Assembly (NCBI GenBank): GCA_035934555.1
Contig: DASYXT010000102.1
Coordinates: 1 to 48,980 of the forward strand
Direction of reading: 5' to 3'
DNA from: DASYXT01 sp035934555
Lineage (GTDB): Bacteria; Verrucomicrobiota; Verrucomicrobiia; Limisphaerales; UBA8199
Length of the DNA stretch: 48,980 nt
The notes below the pieces were generated by a model. The model did no database searches and was not told where the DNA came from. It saw nothing but the letters and a program-made list of their open reading frames with translations. Shown one piece after another: positions 10,587-20,351 of this stretch (the stretch's first letter is position 1; every line of letters starts with the position of its first letter). Both the position numbers and the translations under genes were made by a program.

Positions 10587-10752
10587 GTCACTGAGAAGCG
10601 GGCATCCGATGCAGGCTCGATTTTTCGCCGTGCCAGATAGAAGATTATGGCGTCGCCGAGCACAAAACCGGCCGGAGCGGAAGGTATTCGCGAGCTTTTC
10701 AGTTGTGCTGAAGTGAGTAGCGGGGACGCTTGGGAATTCACGATATGAATCT

Positions 10753-12243
10753 ATGAGACCACAAACAACCGCCTCGGCTTTCGGGACCTTGCCTGGGAAA
10801 ACGCTTATTGTACTGGGGTGCTTGCTGACCCTGCAGAGCATGACCGGAATCAGCGCCGAGACCACGTTTACTCTCCTGGCGTCGTTTACGGGAACCAATG
10901 GCCTCGCGCCTGGTTCGGTGCCAGAATCGAGATTGTTGCTGGCCTGTGACGGCAATTTCTACGGAACGACGATGTCGGGTGGCGCGAGCAACCTCGGCAC
11001 AGTTTTCAGAATAAATCCCAATGGAACCTTTTCGGTCCTAACGAGCTTAACGGCATTGACAGGATACGAACCCCAATCCGGTCTGATTGAGGGAGTTGAC
11101 GGACAGTTGTACGGAACTACCGGCTGGGGCGGCGCGAACGGCGCCGGCACAGCTTTTCGAATGACGACTAATGGCCAATTGGCCGCTTTCGCCGCGTTGG
11201 ACTGGACCAACGGTGCCACACCTAACGGCGTAATTCAGGTGCACGACAAAACTCTTTACGGCACCGCCTGGCAAGGCGGTACCAACGGATACGGCCAGTT
11301 TGGCACCGTATTCAGACTGACTACGAATGGCAATCTCGCAGCGATATACTGTTTTGGCACCAGGACCAACGCCGACGGCGTCTCACTAGACGGCCAAGGT
11401 CCTCAGGCCCCTCTCGTCGAGGCCAGCGATGGCGCTCTGTACGGAACCACAACGGCAGGCGGGACCAACGGCGGTTTTGGCACCGTCTTTCGCATAACCA
11501 CAAACGGCAGTTTTACCAGCCTCGCGTCGTTAGCGGGCACCAATGGCGCGAACCCAGTAGGTGCGCTCCTCGAAGCCTCTGACGGCAGTCTCGTTGGGAC
11601 CACCTCCGGTGGAGGCATCGGTTTCAATGGCTCGGCCTACTCAGGAAACGGCACGATTTTCAAAGTAACCAAATCCGGCTTTCTCACGACTCTGCACTTT
11701 TTCAATGGCTATCCAACCGACGGCGCAGTGCCCGAATTTGTGGAGCTTACTCCGGGCACGGACGGCGCCTGGTACGGCACGACGTTTTATGGCGGCGCCG
11801 GCGGCAGCGGGATGGTGTTTCGTATGACCCGCGCAGGCGCGGTTGATATCGTTTACTCGTTCACTCGCGAAGATCAATCCGGCACCAATGCCGACGGCGG
11901 CATGCCTTGGGCGGGGCTAATTCAAGCAGGTAATGGCAATCTCTATGGCGTTGCGGGATCTGGCGGCGCTTATGGCTTCGGAACCGTCTATTGTCTTAGC
12001 AACGCGGCATTCGCGCAGCCGTTTATTCAAACGATAAGCCACACAAACACCACGACACTCCTGGCGTGGACTCCGTTGCCAGACCGTGCTTATCAACTCC
12101 AATACAAATCCAACTTTGACGACTCCGCCTGGATGAATGTTGGTTTGGCCGTAACAGAAACCAACCGCAGCGCCATCTCGATCGATTCCACAGCGGCTGG
12201 CTTAAGTCGCATTTACCGGCTACATCTGCTTCCGCAAAACTAA
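10753..12243 (+). CDS. Secreted protein with seven GloVer repeats
   Basis: 496 residues. The N-terminus holds a signal peptide (hydrophobic ~17-33, cleavage near ISA-ET). Seven GloVer units follow, anchored by FYGTTMSGG, LYGTTGWGG, LYGTAWQGG, LYGTTTAGG, LVGTTSGGG, WYGTTFYGG and LYGVAGSGG. The C-terminal ~70 residues are the shared beta domain (LLAWTPLPDRAYQLQYKSNF ... RIYRLHLLPQN). Seven units suits a single seven-bladed propeller. It is the third in a row of secreted GloVer proteins, after a 166-base gap. No enzyme motif is visible. Confidence 0.88.
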   Translation: MRPQTTASAFGTLPGKTLIVLGCLLTLQSMTGISAETTFTLLASFTGTNGLAPGSVPESRLLLACDGNFYGTTMSGGASNLGTVFRINPNGTFSVLTSLTALTGYEPQSGLIEGVDGQLYGTTGWGGANGAGTAFRMTTNGQLAAFAALDWTNGATPNGVIQVHDKTLYGTAWQGGTNGYGQFGTVFRLTTNGNLAAIYCFGTRTNADGVSLDGQGPQAPLVEASDGALYGTTTAGGTNGGFGTVFRITTNGSFTSLASLAGTNGANPVGALLEASDGSLVGTTSGGGIGFNGSAYSGNGTIFKVTKSGFLTTLHFFNGYPTDGAVPEFVELTPGTDGAWYGTTFYGGAGGSGMVFRMTRAGAVDIVYSFTREDQSGTNADGGMPWAGLIQAGNGNLYGVAGSGGAYGFGTVYCLSNAAFAQPFIQTISHTNTTTLLAWTPLPDRAYQLQYKSNFDDSAWMNVGLAVTETNRSAISIDSTAAGLSRIYRLHLLPQN

Positions 12244-12633
12244 CGGTAAAAAGATAAAAAGGGTCAAGCCTCGACCTTGCAGAAAAGTAAAAGGGTCAAG
12301 AGTATCAGAGTTGATTCAAGCGAATTTTTGAAAATTGTTTTGGAGGCAGAGCAGTGGCGTGGCCGTGGGGCGCACAGCTTGACGATTTTTGATGGGGCGA
12401 TTTTGGGCGGATGGAGAGGAGGGAAAGGAACGGAGCACTTTGGGCCTGTGGTGGCAGGAGAGCCGGCTCCCGACTGCGGGCTGGTTTACGGACATCACGC
12501 CGAGAGCCTGCGCCGGTATTTGCCCGAGCAGATGTCAGCGGTCAGTCAAAACCAGCCATGAAGGGTCGATTCAAAACCAGCCACTTTGAGGGAAGCATTG
12601 CGCATACGGCAGCCTGGGCTGCTCCTGTGCGCG
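12244..12633. other. Gene-poor stretch before the IS remnant
   Basis: No convincing gene. AAAAGGGTCAAG occurs twice (12257 and 12290), and TCAAAACCAGCCA occurs at 12546 and 12571; the latter also appears inside the istA remnant at 12811 (a variant, CCAAAACCGGCCA, at 12766). The region looks like degraded mobile-element flank. A 94-codon open frame (12277-12561) has no recognisable features. Confidence 0.4.
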
Positions 12634-13160
12634 ATGAACGAACTCAACGTGAACTTGCAGCATTCGATAGTGACTTTGGCAGGCAATGGCTGGTCCAACC
12701 GGCGCATTGCCCGTGAACTGGGCATTAACCGGGAGACAGTAGGAAAGTAGCTTTTACTGGCGCGGCCAAAACCGGCCATTTCGACCTCCGGCTCTGAACC
12801 ACCGCCGGATTCAAAACCAGCCATTTCGACCTCCGGTCAACCGCTGGTCGCCAGAGTCTTTGGCTGCCGCATTCAACTCAGGTCGAGGCTGCGGTGGCGG
12901 TGGGCCTAAGCGCCCAACCCATTTATCAGGACTTGGTTTCTGAGCACGCTTTCACGGGCAGTTATCAAGCCGTCAAACGATTCGTGCGGCATTTGCGGGA
13001 GACCCAGCCGATTTTTTTTGTGCGGATGGAGGTCGAGGCGGGAGCCGAGGCCCAGGTGGATTTCGGACAAGGGGCTTGGGTCGTGGTGGGTGGCAAGCGC
13101 AAGCCGCCGCACTACTTCCGGGCCGTCTTGAGCCACTCACGCAAGGGCTATATCGGCACC
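12634..13160 (+). pseudogene. istA: IS21-family transposase istA, decayed
   Basis: The ATG at 12634 opens a typical IstA N-terminus with a helix-turn-helix (IVTLAGNGWSNRRIARELGI, then NRETVGK). A TAG at 12748-12750 stands where Tyr or another residue is expected, and the same frame continues (LLLARPKPAISTSGSEP). After a frame change near 12845 the core region follows: GLSAQPIYQDLVSEHAFTGS, VKRFVRHL, and RMEVEAGAEAQVDFGQGAW, which holds the first acidic residue of the RNase H-like catalytic domain. Similarity stops after AVLSHSRKGY (~13150). The rest of istA and the istB ATPase are missing, so the element is dead: one nonsense change, one frameshift and a 3' truncation. Confidence 0.75.
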
Positions 13161-13188
13161 GAGCGGACTTGGTTGGCACTAATGCGGC

Positions 13189-13216
13189 GTGGGTTCGATT
13201 CCCATCACCCGCTCCA
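13189..13216 (+). other. 3' fragment of a tRNA-Gly gene
   Basis: A T-arm (GTGGG stem, TTCGATT loop, CCCAT stem) is followed by an acceptor 3' strand CACCCGC, discriminator T and encoded CCA. This is the 3' end of a bacterial tRNA-Gly, whose 5' strand would be GCGGGTG. No such 5' strand or anticodon arm lies upstream, where the istA remnant is found instead. Such truncated tRNA ends typically mark attachment sites left by integrases using tRNA genes. Bases 13217-13336 hold nothing recognisable. Confidence 0.65.
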
Positions 13217-13336
13217 ACCTCCCTGATTTTTTCGGGGCCAAGGCAGAAGTGTAAGCTCGTCTGCAATTTTCGTCTTCACTGTCAAAGAGGCCGGTAGCGA
13301 CACAGCACCCTGGATTCAAAACGAAAGGTGCATGGT

Positions 13337-15391
13337 TCAACAAGATTTGAATCCGTCTATATCTTTGAAATCAACGATATGCTTTGTGCCGCTGGCCAAT
13401 GTGAGTTCCGCCCCGATGACCGAGCCAGAGGGTGTGATGTCCATCAGCTTGATCTCCCGGAGGGGTGAAAGTTCCTCCACGCTCCACGCGCTGTCGTCCG
13501 TCTTGTGCAGCATCACGCAGATCATCAATTCCATGGCGGGATTTTTTGCCGTGCGCTTGCGATAGGCGCCCAGCACCGTGCTTTCGGCGGCTTCGGCACT
13601 GAATCCGCGATGCACCTGCGCGTTCACGCTGTCCCAGCCGTGGCAGGCGATGAGCGCGACTTGCCGGCCCGGAATGGAGGCGGTGAGCACGCGTCGGGTA
13701 CCGTCCTCGAGGCGCTGCAGTGCCGCCGGCCGGTCTGCGTAGTGTGGCAGCCCGAAGTGCCCGAGCGTGAGTTCGTGCTCGAACGCCAGCCGGCAGCGAT
13801 CCACCCGGATGACGCCGCCCGGGATGGTGATTTCCGCGAGATCAATGATATAACCCACGCCGTTGGCTGGCGGTTTGCGCATGAGCAACTGCCGGTAAAG
13901 GACGCCATCCCGCACGCCGTTGAACAAAATGCTTTGTGCGGTTGAGTAGCCTGCGTTTTTGGAGGCAGCGTTGTCCACCGCGCGGCCGGTTAGGTAAAAA
14001 TTAATGTCCAAGCCGCTCCGATCACGGGGGTCAAGGCTGCGGAAAGCATATTCCTGGGAGGTGCCGCCCTGCGGATTGTGATCCTCCCACGGGAAATGCG
14101 TGTTGAAAACCAGCTTGGAATAGTTGTGGTCGTCATCATACACCTTGCCGGAGATGATTTCCGACGTGCCGCTGCTGCCGTGGTTGACGAGGGTCAGGCC
14201 CGGCTTGGCGAGGACGGTGCGCTGGGATTGTCTCCCCAGGCCAGTCCACATACCGTCGTTTTCCTTGGCGGTCCAAAAGGGCGAATCTTCAGGCAATGCC
14301 AGCGCGATGAACGGCAGGAACATGATGAAGGGGCTGGCCGGACAACTGTAGTTCTGGATGGCAAATTCACGATGGCCGTAAAAGCCGAGCGCCGGGATGT
14401 CGTTAACAAAAAAATCCTCGCGCGTAGTGAATTGCAACAGCGAGCCGGAGCAGAGCCGGCGCGCCCAACCCGGATCGAGCGGCTGGGATTTGAGCAGGAA
14501 CGACACCGGAAAGCCGCCTGAAATCCATAGGCGATAGCAGATGCTCCGCGCCCACATGTTGATGTAACCGTTGCGGCCGAAAAAGTTTGGATATGTCTTG
14601 AACAGTTCGTCGAAGCTTTTCTCCAGTCCAGAGGCGATTTCGGGATAATATTTGTCGCCAAACGTGCGAACCCAGATCGTGCCATAAACCACGAACAGGC
14701 TGATGGTGTAATAGTTGTAGCTCTGTTCCAGATACCAGCCGTTGCCCGCGTGATACGACCCGATCCAGAGCAGATGGCTTTTCAGCAGCTCGTCGTCTAT
14801 TGCGTAGCCCTTCAGCTTGAGCCACGAGAGCGCGCAGATGTTGAACAGCCGCCAGTTGTTTTGCGTCGTGCGATGGTGCGCCCATTTCGAGATGGCGGCG
14901 GCGACTTGGTCCTGCTGTTTCTTGGTCCAATGCGGCCAGAGCACCTCCGGCATCAGCAACATTGTCTTGGTCCAGCCTCCGAATTCGCAGGTGAACTGAT
15001 ACGTGGCGTCCGGCAGTTCGTCGGGCATCGGCAGGCTGTTCGGATGATCGGGCGTCAGGGCGTTGTAAAAGTGGTGCAGGTAGAAATCGCGCAGGTTGAT
15101 GCCGTGGATGCTGGCCTTCGGATCCAGATGAATCAGCGGCGCGGCGAGATTGAAGGTGCGTTCCAGCGCCTCAAACTCATGCGAACGCGTGCGCCAGGGT
15201 GGATCGTTCGGCTGGGGATAGGACTTGCTGCCGGGAAGCGTTGGAAAGATGATCGGTGTCTCAAACGACGGCACATGTTTGAACGCCCGCTCCAGCACGT
15301 AGCGGGCGCAGTCAATATAGTGCTGCCGGCTCATCCCTGTCAGCGGGCTCAGGGTATGATCGGGATTGGATAGTTTGTATGCCTGTTTCAT
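13337..15391 (-). CDS. DUF2264 domain protein, probable glycosidase
   Basis: 684 residues without a signal peptide. The N-terminal ~400 residues match DUF2264: an (alpha/alpha)-barrel-like stretch with TRSHEFEALERTFNLAAPLI, FGGWTKTMLLMPEVLWPHWT, NNWRLFNICALSWLKLKGYA and YHAGNGWYLEQSYNYYTISL. The C-terminal ~270 residues are beta-rich. Family length is usually 600-700, so it is complete. From memory, some DUF2264 proteins are exo-acting uronidases (glycoside hydrolase family GH154); the substrate here is unproven. It is divergent from the ceramidase-like gene and sits near other glycan- or lipid-directed genes, so polysaccharide or glycoconjugate breakdown is plausible. Confidence 0.82.
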   Translation of the reverse strand: MKQAYKLSNPDHTLSPLTGMSRQHYIDCARYVLERAFKHVPSFETPIIFPTLPGSKSYPQPNDPPWRTRSHEFEALERTFNLAAPLIHLDPKASIHGINLRDFYLHHFYNALTPDHPNSLPMPDELPDATYQFTCEFGGWTKTMLLMPEVLWPHWTKKQQDQVAAAISKWAHHRTTQNNWRLFNICALSWLKLKGYAIDDELLKSHLLWIGSYHAGNGWYLEQSYNYYTISLFVVYGTIWVRTFGDKYYPEIASGLEKSFDELFKTYPNFFGRNGYINMWARSICYRLWISGGFPVSFLLKSQPLDPGWARRLCSGSLLQFTTREDFFVNDIPALGFYGHREFAIQNYSCPASPFIMFLPFIALALPEDSPFWTAKENDGMWTGLGRQSQRTVLAKPGLTLVNHGSSGTSEIISGKVYDDDHNYSKLVFNTHFPWEDHNPQGGTSQEYAFRSLDPRDRSGLDINFYLTGRAVDNAASKNAGYSTAQSILFNGVRDGVLYRQLLMRKPPANGVGYIIDLAEITIPGGVIRVDRCRLAFEHELTLGHFGLPHYADRPAALQRLEDGTRRVLTASIPGRQVALIACHGWDSVNAQVHRGFSAEAAESTVLGAYRKRTAKNPAMELMICVMLHKTDDSAWSVEELSPLREIKLMDITPSGSVIGAELTLASGTKHIVDFKDIDGFKSC

Positions 15392-15768
15392 TGGAATCGT
15401 TTATCGGGGTTACTCCCCTTTGCTATCTGGGATGCAGCGTTAAGTGAGCGCTGGGAAGTGAGTCGGTTCCCGCGATTTGGACCCGTTTGCGCATCGCAAC
15501 ACTATACCGAGTGTACACAGGAAATCGACAAAACCTCCTGCGCCAATCAAACCGATTTTGAGTTCGTGTGGAGCCGGCACAGCAAATCGCCTCCATCCAA
15601 ACGTCGTCAAAGCACCCCGGTTGCCACCCTCAGTTGCAGCTCACATCAGCCGCTCCACAACAAAACCATGTTTATTGCCGATGGGTTGTCCAACGTCGGC
15701 CGGCCTCACAATCCCATGGCCGCATGCGCTTGACAACCCCACGGGTCCGGCGCAAACGATCCGTCGTC
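15392..15768. other. Intergenic region between divergent genes
   Basis: About 375 bases separating the DUF2264 gene and the ceramidase-like gene. It presumably holds both promoters; no clear promoter hexamers, operator or RNA gene was recognised. An in-frame extension of the ceramidase-like frame to 15568 lacks protein-like features. Confidence 0.3.
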
Positions 15769-17091
15769 ATGACCAACCTTTTCTCTACCCCTCAACGGGC
15801 GGTGGTGGCACTCACGCTGCTAATCCTCGGGCTTGCGCAGAGTTACGCCGAGGATTCAAGCCTCCGCGCCGGCGTGGCCCGGGTGAATCTGACTCCGCCC
15901 TTGGAAATGAAAGCGGCGCTGGGCGGATACGGAGCACGCATGAGTAAACCGGCTGTGGGCGTGCATGATGCGATTTGGGCCAAGGCGCTGGTGCTGGCGC
16001 AGGATGACCGCAAATTCGCGTTAGTGACCGCCGATGTTCTGGCATTCCCACCTGGGTTTAAGGCGGCCGTGATGGAACGTCTCGCCACCAACGGCTGGAA
16101 TGCGAACCAGGTTCTCCTGTTAGCCAGTCATTCCCACACCAGCATCGATATGATGGCGCTGCATCCAGGAAATGTGTTCGGGATCCCGCAGGTCGGCTTG
16201 TTCCACAAAGCATTGTTCGAGCGCACGGCCGAACAACTGGCCGAGGTCATCCGTGAGGCGAGCAAGGACCTGGCAACGATCTCGACCGCCTCGGCGACGA
16301 GCTCTGTCCCCGATCGTAATCGCAACCGCCGCCACGCGGGCGATATCCACGACACGGACTTAACTGTGACTCGAATCGACACGGCGGCTGGAAAGCCCCT
16401 GGCCGTGCTCGTCAACTGGACGGCGCATCCTACTTTCATGGATGCGGAAGACATGTGGTTTTCCGGGGGCTGGCCGGGCCATTTGCAGCGGAGCATGGAG
16501 GCGCTCATCGGTGAGGGCGTTACGGTGATGTTCTACAATGGCGCCGAGGGGGATCAATCGCCCGTGCCTCCCGAGGATTGCCCGAGCCATTGGGAACGGG
16601 CGGAGCGTTATGGCCGGGAGATGGGTATTATCGCCTGGCGCGCGTGGGAGAAGATTCGGCCGGTACCAGGCGGGGTGTTGGAATATCACACCCAGACAAT
16701 AGTCCTGCCCAAACGGCAGCCACATCCGGATTTTATGAAGACCGGCGGCGCTGAATATGGGCTGAACGAGGCGAGGATGGGGGAGTTCCTCGAGCGGCTG
16801 GTTCCGCCGCAAACACATAGCACCTGTCTGCGGCTGGGAGACTTGCTGATCCTGGGAGTGCCAGGAGAGATGGCCGCGCAGCTTGGGCTCGAGGCAAAGT
16901 CCAGGGTGCGGCAGACCACCGGCGTCCATTGCGTAGCGATCGGTGGTCTGGCCGATGAGTGGATTAGCTACATGCTGCCGGCGGCGGAATACCGAAAAGG
17001 CGGCTACGAGGCCAGCATGAGCTTCTATGGTGAGACGCTCGCGAGCACCGTGCTGGATGGTGTCGTTCAAGGTACACGGGTAATCAAATAA
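15769..17091 (+). CDS. Secreted neutral/alkaline ceramidase-like protein
   Basis: 440 residues from ATG 15769 (MTNLFSTPQRAVVALTLLIL...), chosen because it starts directly at a signal peptide; earlier in-frame ATGs (15568, 15724) add unlike sequence. The mature protein begins like the neutral/alkaline non-lysosomal ceramidase N-terminal domain: AGVARVNLTPP, GGYGARMSKPAVGVHDAIWA, KALVLAQDDRKFALVTADVL. The zinc-site motif LLASHSHTS is present, and WTAHPTF supplies another His. The C-terminal Ig-like ceramidase domain is absent, so this belongs to the short verrucomicrobial and planctomycete type whose substrate is unknown. Amide hydrolysis of a lipid is inferred from the family. Confidence 0.83.
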   Translation: MTNLFSTPQRAVVALTLLILGLAQSYAEDSSLRAGVARVNLTPPLEMKAALGGYGARMSKPAVGVHDAIWAKALVLAQDDRKFALVTADVLAFPPGFKAAVMERLATNGWNANQVLLLASHSHTSIDMMALHPGNVFGIPQVGLFHKALFERTAEQLAEVIREASKDLATISTASATSSVPDRNRNRRHAGDIHDTDLTVTRIDTAAGKPLAVLVNWTAHPTFMDAEDMWFSGGWPGHLQRSMEALIGEGVTVMFYNGAEGDQSPVPPEDCPSHWERAERYGREMGIIAWRAWEKIRPVPGGVLEYHTQTIVLPKRQPHPDFMKTGGAEYGLNEARMGEFLERLVPPQTHSTCLRLGDLLILGVPGEMAAQLGLEAKSRVRQTTGVHCVAIGGLADEWISYMLPAAEYRKGGYEASMSFYGETLASTVLDGVVQGTRVIK

Positions 17092-17196
17092 GGCAGCGTC
17101 GCTGGCCTACGGTTTCTTCCACCGCGCTTTTCCCGACCTTCAGGCAATGGTAGTGATAATGAGAAGGGACGGACATCGAACGAGCCCGGGCCTTCG

Positions 17197-19059
17197 CTAG
17201 GGCTCAATAAACTCAACAAACTCGCTGCTGCCCGGTCCCAAAGTTACCTCGATGCTCGTGGGCTTCTCGTAGGTCCGGCGCGAGTGCCATTCAACGGCTG
17301 AGAGGCACGGGGTTTGCGGCCTTAACCGGACGTGCGCCACCGCCTTGGGGTCAATCACCGCCGGCAGATTCGGTGTCTTGATTACCCCCATGTTATTGAC
17401 CAACTCGACGACCCAGCCGCGTTCAGTTCGATTGAGCTGGTATTGAATAGGGTCGCCCGTGATCCGGAGCGGCTGGAACTCCTGCGTAATGCGTCGGAGC
17501 ACTTGGTCGGATATTGCGGAGGCGCGCCCTGTCTGTGGGTTTATCCAGGGCGCAAGCACCTCAATGGTTCCTTGCCGCTTCAAAACCTCAAACTCAGTTC
17601 CGAGGGTTTTCTGGTGGCGGACACTCATCAACAGGCGTGAGCCTCGCCGAAGCGCCTGAGTCAGCGAATCGAGGAAAGGACGGTCAAAATCGATGTCGCC
17701 TGCCAGCAGTATGACGGGGTACGCCGCGAGGACCTCCGGCGAAGCGGTGGTCAGGAGAACGTCAAAGCTTTCACCGTAAGGCGTCGGCCGCAGATAGCTC
17801 GCTTCGGGATTGATCCGGTCGGGCGGGGTGTGAATATGGTCACTGCCAGGAAAGAGCTGATGGTCGAACAAATCACGGATTTCCCTGTCGCCGGCGGTCG
17901 GTTCGAGGATGCCCCAAGGCTTATCCATGTAGGCGTTATACCCGGCCAGATGGTCAAGGACGATGGCGACGGGTGTCCAGGGGATGCCACGCTGGTGTTC
18001 ACGCATGAAGCGAAAGACCTCGGCCGCCTTGCGGCCATGGGCGGTCAGAGCGGCGGGTTGAGCGTCCGGCTCAAAAAAGATCGCGATGCTGTTCTCCGGC
18101 GTGACCATTGCCGCGCCGGCAAACCAGGCGTGCAGCCACATTCGCTCGTAGAAGCTCAAGGAGTGGCCGGCGTCCAGGCCCCTGGCGCCGCCGGGTTCCT
18201 GCCGGAGCGGCCCGCTGGTGGTGCAGGCCCCGTTGAACCAGGGACTGACCTGCACTGACCATGGGCGCTGCCATTGCCGGGATGCGCCGCGGGCAAACGC
18301 CAGCTTTGATTGTGTAAAGGCGATATTCTCGCCGACTTCCAGTCCGACGCAGCGAGCGCCCCATTCGGCCGCGTAGGCCTCGTAATGCGAATGTCCAGTG
18401 ACGCTGATGGTCCGATTGAGCAGAGCCCGGCTCCGGCTGGTAAAGTAGTCCTTAAGCACGTCGTAGCATTCCTGGCGGCTGCTCGGCCGGCGATCGTAGC
18501 CCGCCAGGCCTGGGGGCTTCATCAGATGTTTGTGCGCGGCGAACTCCTTCCCATACACGTCTCGCCACCACGCTTCGTTGCACGCCAGATTATGGAAGTA
18601 ATAGCCCCATTCACCCAGTTGGACCGCGTTGAATATTCCGGCTCGGTCGAGAGGCGCCAAGGCTGCTGCATCCTCGGGGCCGAGCGCACAGCCGCCTTTG
18701 ATTTGCATATCGGCGCAGCCGGGATAAGCCATAACCGGCCAGCCGATGGTCGCCAGGTAATCAAACGACGGCTTATTGACCGCCCGCGCGGCCGGACCGG
18801 GATCGAAGCCGTTGCCGAGGTTGTGTTGTTGCATCAGGGTCACCACGCGGCGAAGAGAGTTGAGTTCACTCGGTGCTCCATACATGGTGAACACGAACTC
18901 CCGTTGACCTGGCAACAAGCGAAGTTGCGAGGGGCCGGTCGCGAGCGTTCTGTAATCCGGGAATCGCCGAGGTGCAGCGTGAATACCTACGCTGCTCAGA
19001 ATGAGCGCCATTCCCGCAGCTACTAATCTGCCGCTGCTGCTCATAGGTGCCCTGCTCAC
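17197..19059 (-). CDS. Secreted glycoside-hydrolase-like protein (TIM barrel)
   Basis: 620 residues with a signal peptide (GMALILSSVGIHA). The middle resembles a TIM-barrel glycosidase (PVMAYPGCADM, AVQLGEWGYYF, TGHSHYEAYAAEWGARCVGL, WHAWF-like aromatic stretches). It is followed by a Rossmann-like region (YPVILLAGDIDFDRPFLDSL, LRRGSRLLMSVRH) of the kind found after the barrel in GH42-type enzymes. I cannot name the family or assign catalytic acids with certainty. Its start overlaps the stop of the HAF-repeat gene by four bases (19056-19059), so the two are probably translationally coupled. Confidence 0.68.
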   Translation of the reverse strand: MSRAPMSSSGRLVAAGMALILSSVGIHAAPRRFPDYRTLATGPSQLRLLPGQREFVFTMYGAPSELNSLRRVVTLMQQHNLGNGFDPGPAARAVNKPSFDYLATIGWPVMAYPGCADMQIKGGCALGPEDAAALAPLDRAGIFNAVQLGEWGYYFHNLACNEAWWRDVYGKEFAAHKHLMKPPGLAGYDRRPSSRQECYDVLKDYFTSRSRALLNRTISVTGHSHYEAYAAEWGARCVGLEVGENIAFTQSKLAFARGASRQWQRPWSVQVSPWFNGACTTSGPLRQEPGGARGLDAGHSLSFYERMWLHAWFAGAAMVTPENSIAIFFEPDAQPAALTAHGRKAAEVFRFMREHQRGIPWTPVAIVLDHLAGYNAYMDKPWGILEPTAGDREIRDLFDHQLFPGSDHIHTPPDRINPEASYLRPTPYGESFDVLLTTASPEVLAAYPVILLAGDIDFDRPFLDSLTQALRRGSRLLMSVRHQKTLGTEFEVLKRQGTIEVLAPWINPQTGRASAISDQVLRRITQEFQPLRITGDPIQYQLNRTERGWVVELVNNMGVIKTPNLPAVIDPKAVAHVRLRPQTPCLSAVEWHSRRTYEKPTSIEVTLGPGSSEFVEFIEP

Positions 19060-20351
19060 CGGGTGCTGACCCGATAGAAGCGTTTCGTTGTGCCGGGCGA
19101 TAATGGGTCGGTGATGAGGACCTCGTGGATGATGGCGACGGGGTCGAGGACCGCAAGCAATTGCCAGGCGCCGTCTGAGAGGGAATCGCGATATTCGATA
19201 GAAGCGCCAGCATTTGGCGGCGCGGTGAATTGGATTTGAACCGAGTTGGAGCCCGTGAGGGAGATTTGAGGGAAGAGGCCTGGCGTGAGCAGAAAGGCGT
19301 GCGTCAGGTGCGATGCATTTTGTCCCGAACCTACGATTTGCCCGCTGTCGTTGATCCCGTTGGCGTGCAGCAGCGTCCAGCCTGAGTTGGCGGGAAGCAG
19401 GGTATTGAGATCCGTCATGGCTCCGCCGGCGTAAATGAACGCGCGCCCGGATGCCTGGTAGGCGCTTACGGTGCCGACAATCTCACCACGATTATTAATG
19501 GCCGCGGGTAGAACATTGGTTTGCGCGCCGCCCAAATCGCCCAGGTCGGTCATTGAGCCGTTGCTGTAGAGGAAACCGCGCGTGACGGTAGGGCCGCCGG
19601 TATTGACTGCACCGGCATAACCGACGGCTTGGCCGTAGCTGTTGATCGCGACGGCTTGGATCGGCGGGTAGGCGCCGAGAGCCCCCAGCGCGCTCATGAT
19701 GCCGTTACTGTAAATGAAAGCGGTATCAGACAAGCCGCTGCTGGTGAGCCACGAATCGCCCACCACCTGGCCGGAATTGTTGATGGAATAGGCGAAGCTG
19801 GCGGTGCCGCCCAATGTACCCAGATCGCTCATCGTGCCGTTCTCATACAAAAAAGCGTGTTGGGGGCCGGCGGGAATCGTCCACCCGACGATCTGGCCGT
19901 TGTCGTTGACAGCCCGCGCGGTGGACTGTTGTGTGCCCGGCAGCACTCCGAGATCGGTCATTGCCCCTTTATTGAAAGCAAACGCGTGCATTGCGCCGCT
20001 GGCGGTGGAGGATTGCCCGACGATTTCACCGTTGTTGTTAAGCCCAAATGCCGTGCTGCTGCTGACCGTGGCCGGCCCGGAGGTGTAAGTGCCCAGCACG
20101 CCGAGGTCGGTCATGACCCCGTTGGTGTAAAGAAATGCGTGCGCCCAAACCGGGCTGGAGTTGGTCAAGTCCGCGCGCCCCACTACCTGGCCCAGGTTGT
20201 TGATAGCGTTGGCGGAGCTTTGAGCGCCCCCGAAGGTGCCAAGGTCAGTAATGCAGTACAGCGGCGTGCCCGCCCGGCAAACGGTGAAACAGCCCATCAC
20301 GGCCAAAGTTAAAAGCAAGGTGGCGCGTGCAAATTGCCCCGGGCTGTTCAT
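19056..20351 (-). CDS. Secreted protein with seven HAF repeats
   Basis: 431 residues. Signal peptide at the N-terminus (FARATLLLTLAVMGCFTVCRAG). I count seven HAF units (HAFLY.NG.MTDLG.LGG..S.A.AIN..GQVVG.S), about 40-50 residues each, from about residue 30 to 345, then the shared C-terminal beta domain ending KRFYRVSTR. Seven units suggests a single propeller, parallel to the GloVer proteins. First gene of a two-gene unit with the glycosidase-like gene (4-base overlap). No catalytic motif. Confidence 0.88.
   Translation of the reverse strand: MNSPGQFARATLLLTLAVMGCFTVCRAGTPLYCITDLGTFGGAQSSANAINNLGQVVGRADLTNSSPVWAHAFLYTNGVMTDLGVLGTYTSGPATVSSSTAFGLNNNGEIVGQSSTASGAMHAFAFNKGAMTDLGVLPGTQQSTARAVNDNGQIVGWTIPAGPQHAFLYENGTMSDLGTLGGTASFAYSINNSGQVVGDSWLTSSGLSDTAFIYSNGIMSALGALGAYPPIQAVAINSYGQAVGYAGAVNTGGPTVTRGFLYSNGSMTDLGDLGGAQTNVLPAAINNRGEIVGTVSAYQASGRAFIYAGGAMTDLNTLLPANSGWTLLHANGINDSGQIVGSGQNASHLTHAFLLTPGLFPQISLTGSNSVQIQFTAPPNAGASIEYRDSLSDGAWQLLAVLDPVAIIHEVLITDPLSPGTTKRFYRVSTR

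Noticed and set aside
12546..12836. CRISPR-like or IS terminal repeats (TCAAAACCAGCCA copies)
   Set aside because: Only four irregularly spaced copies; the last two are coding repeats (KPAISTSG) inside the istA remnant.
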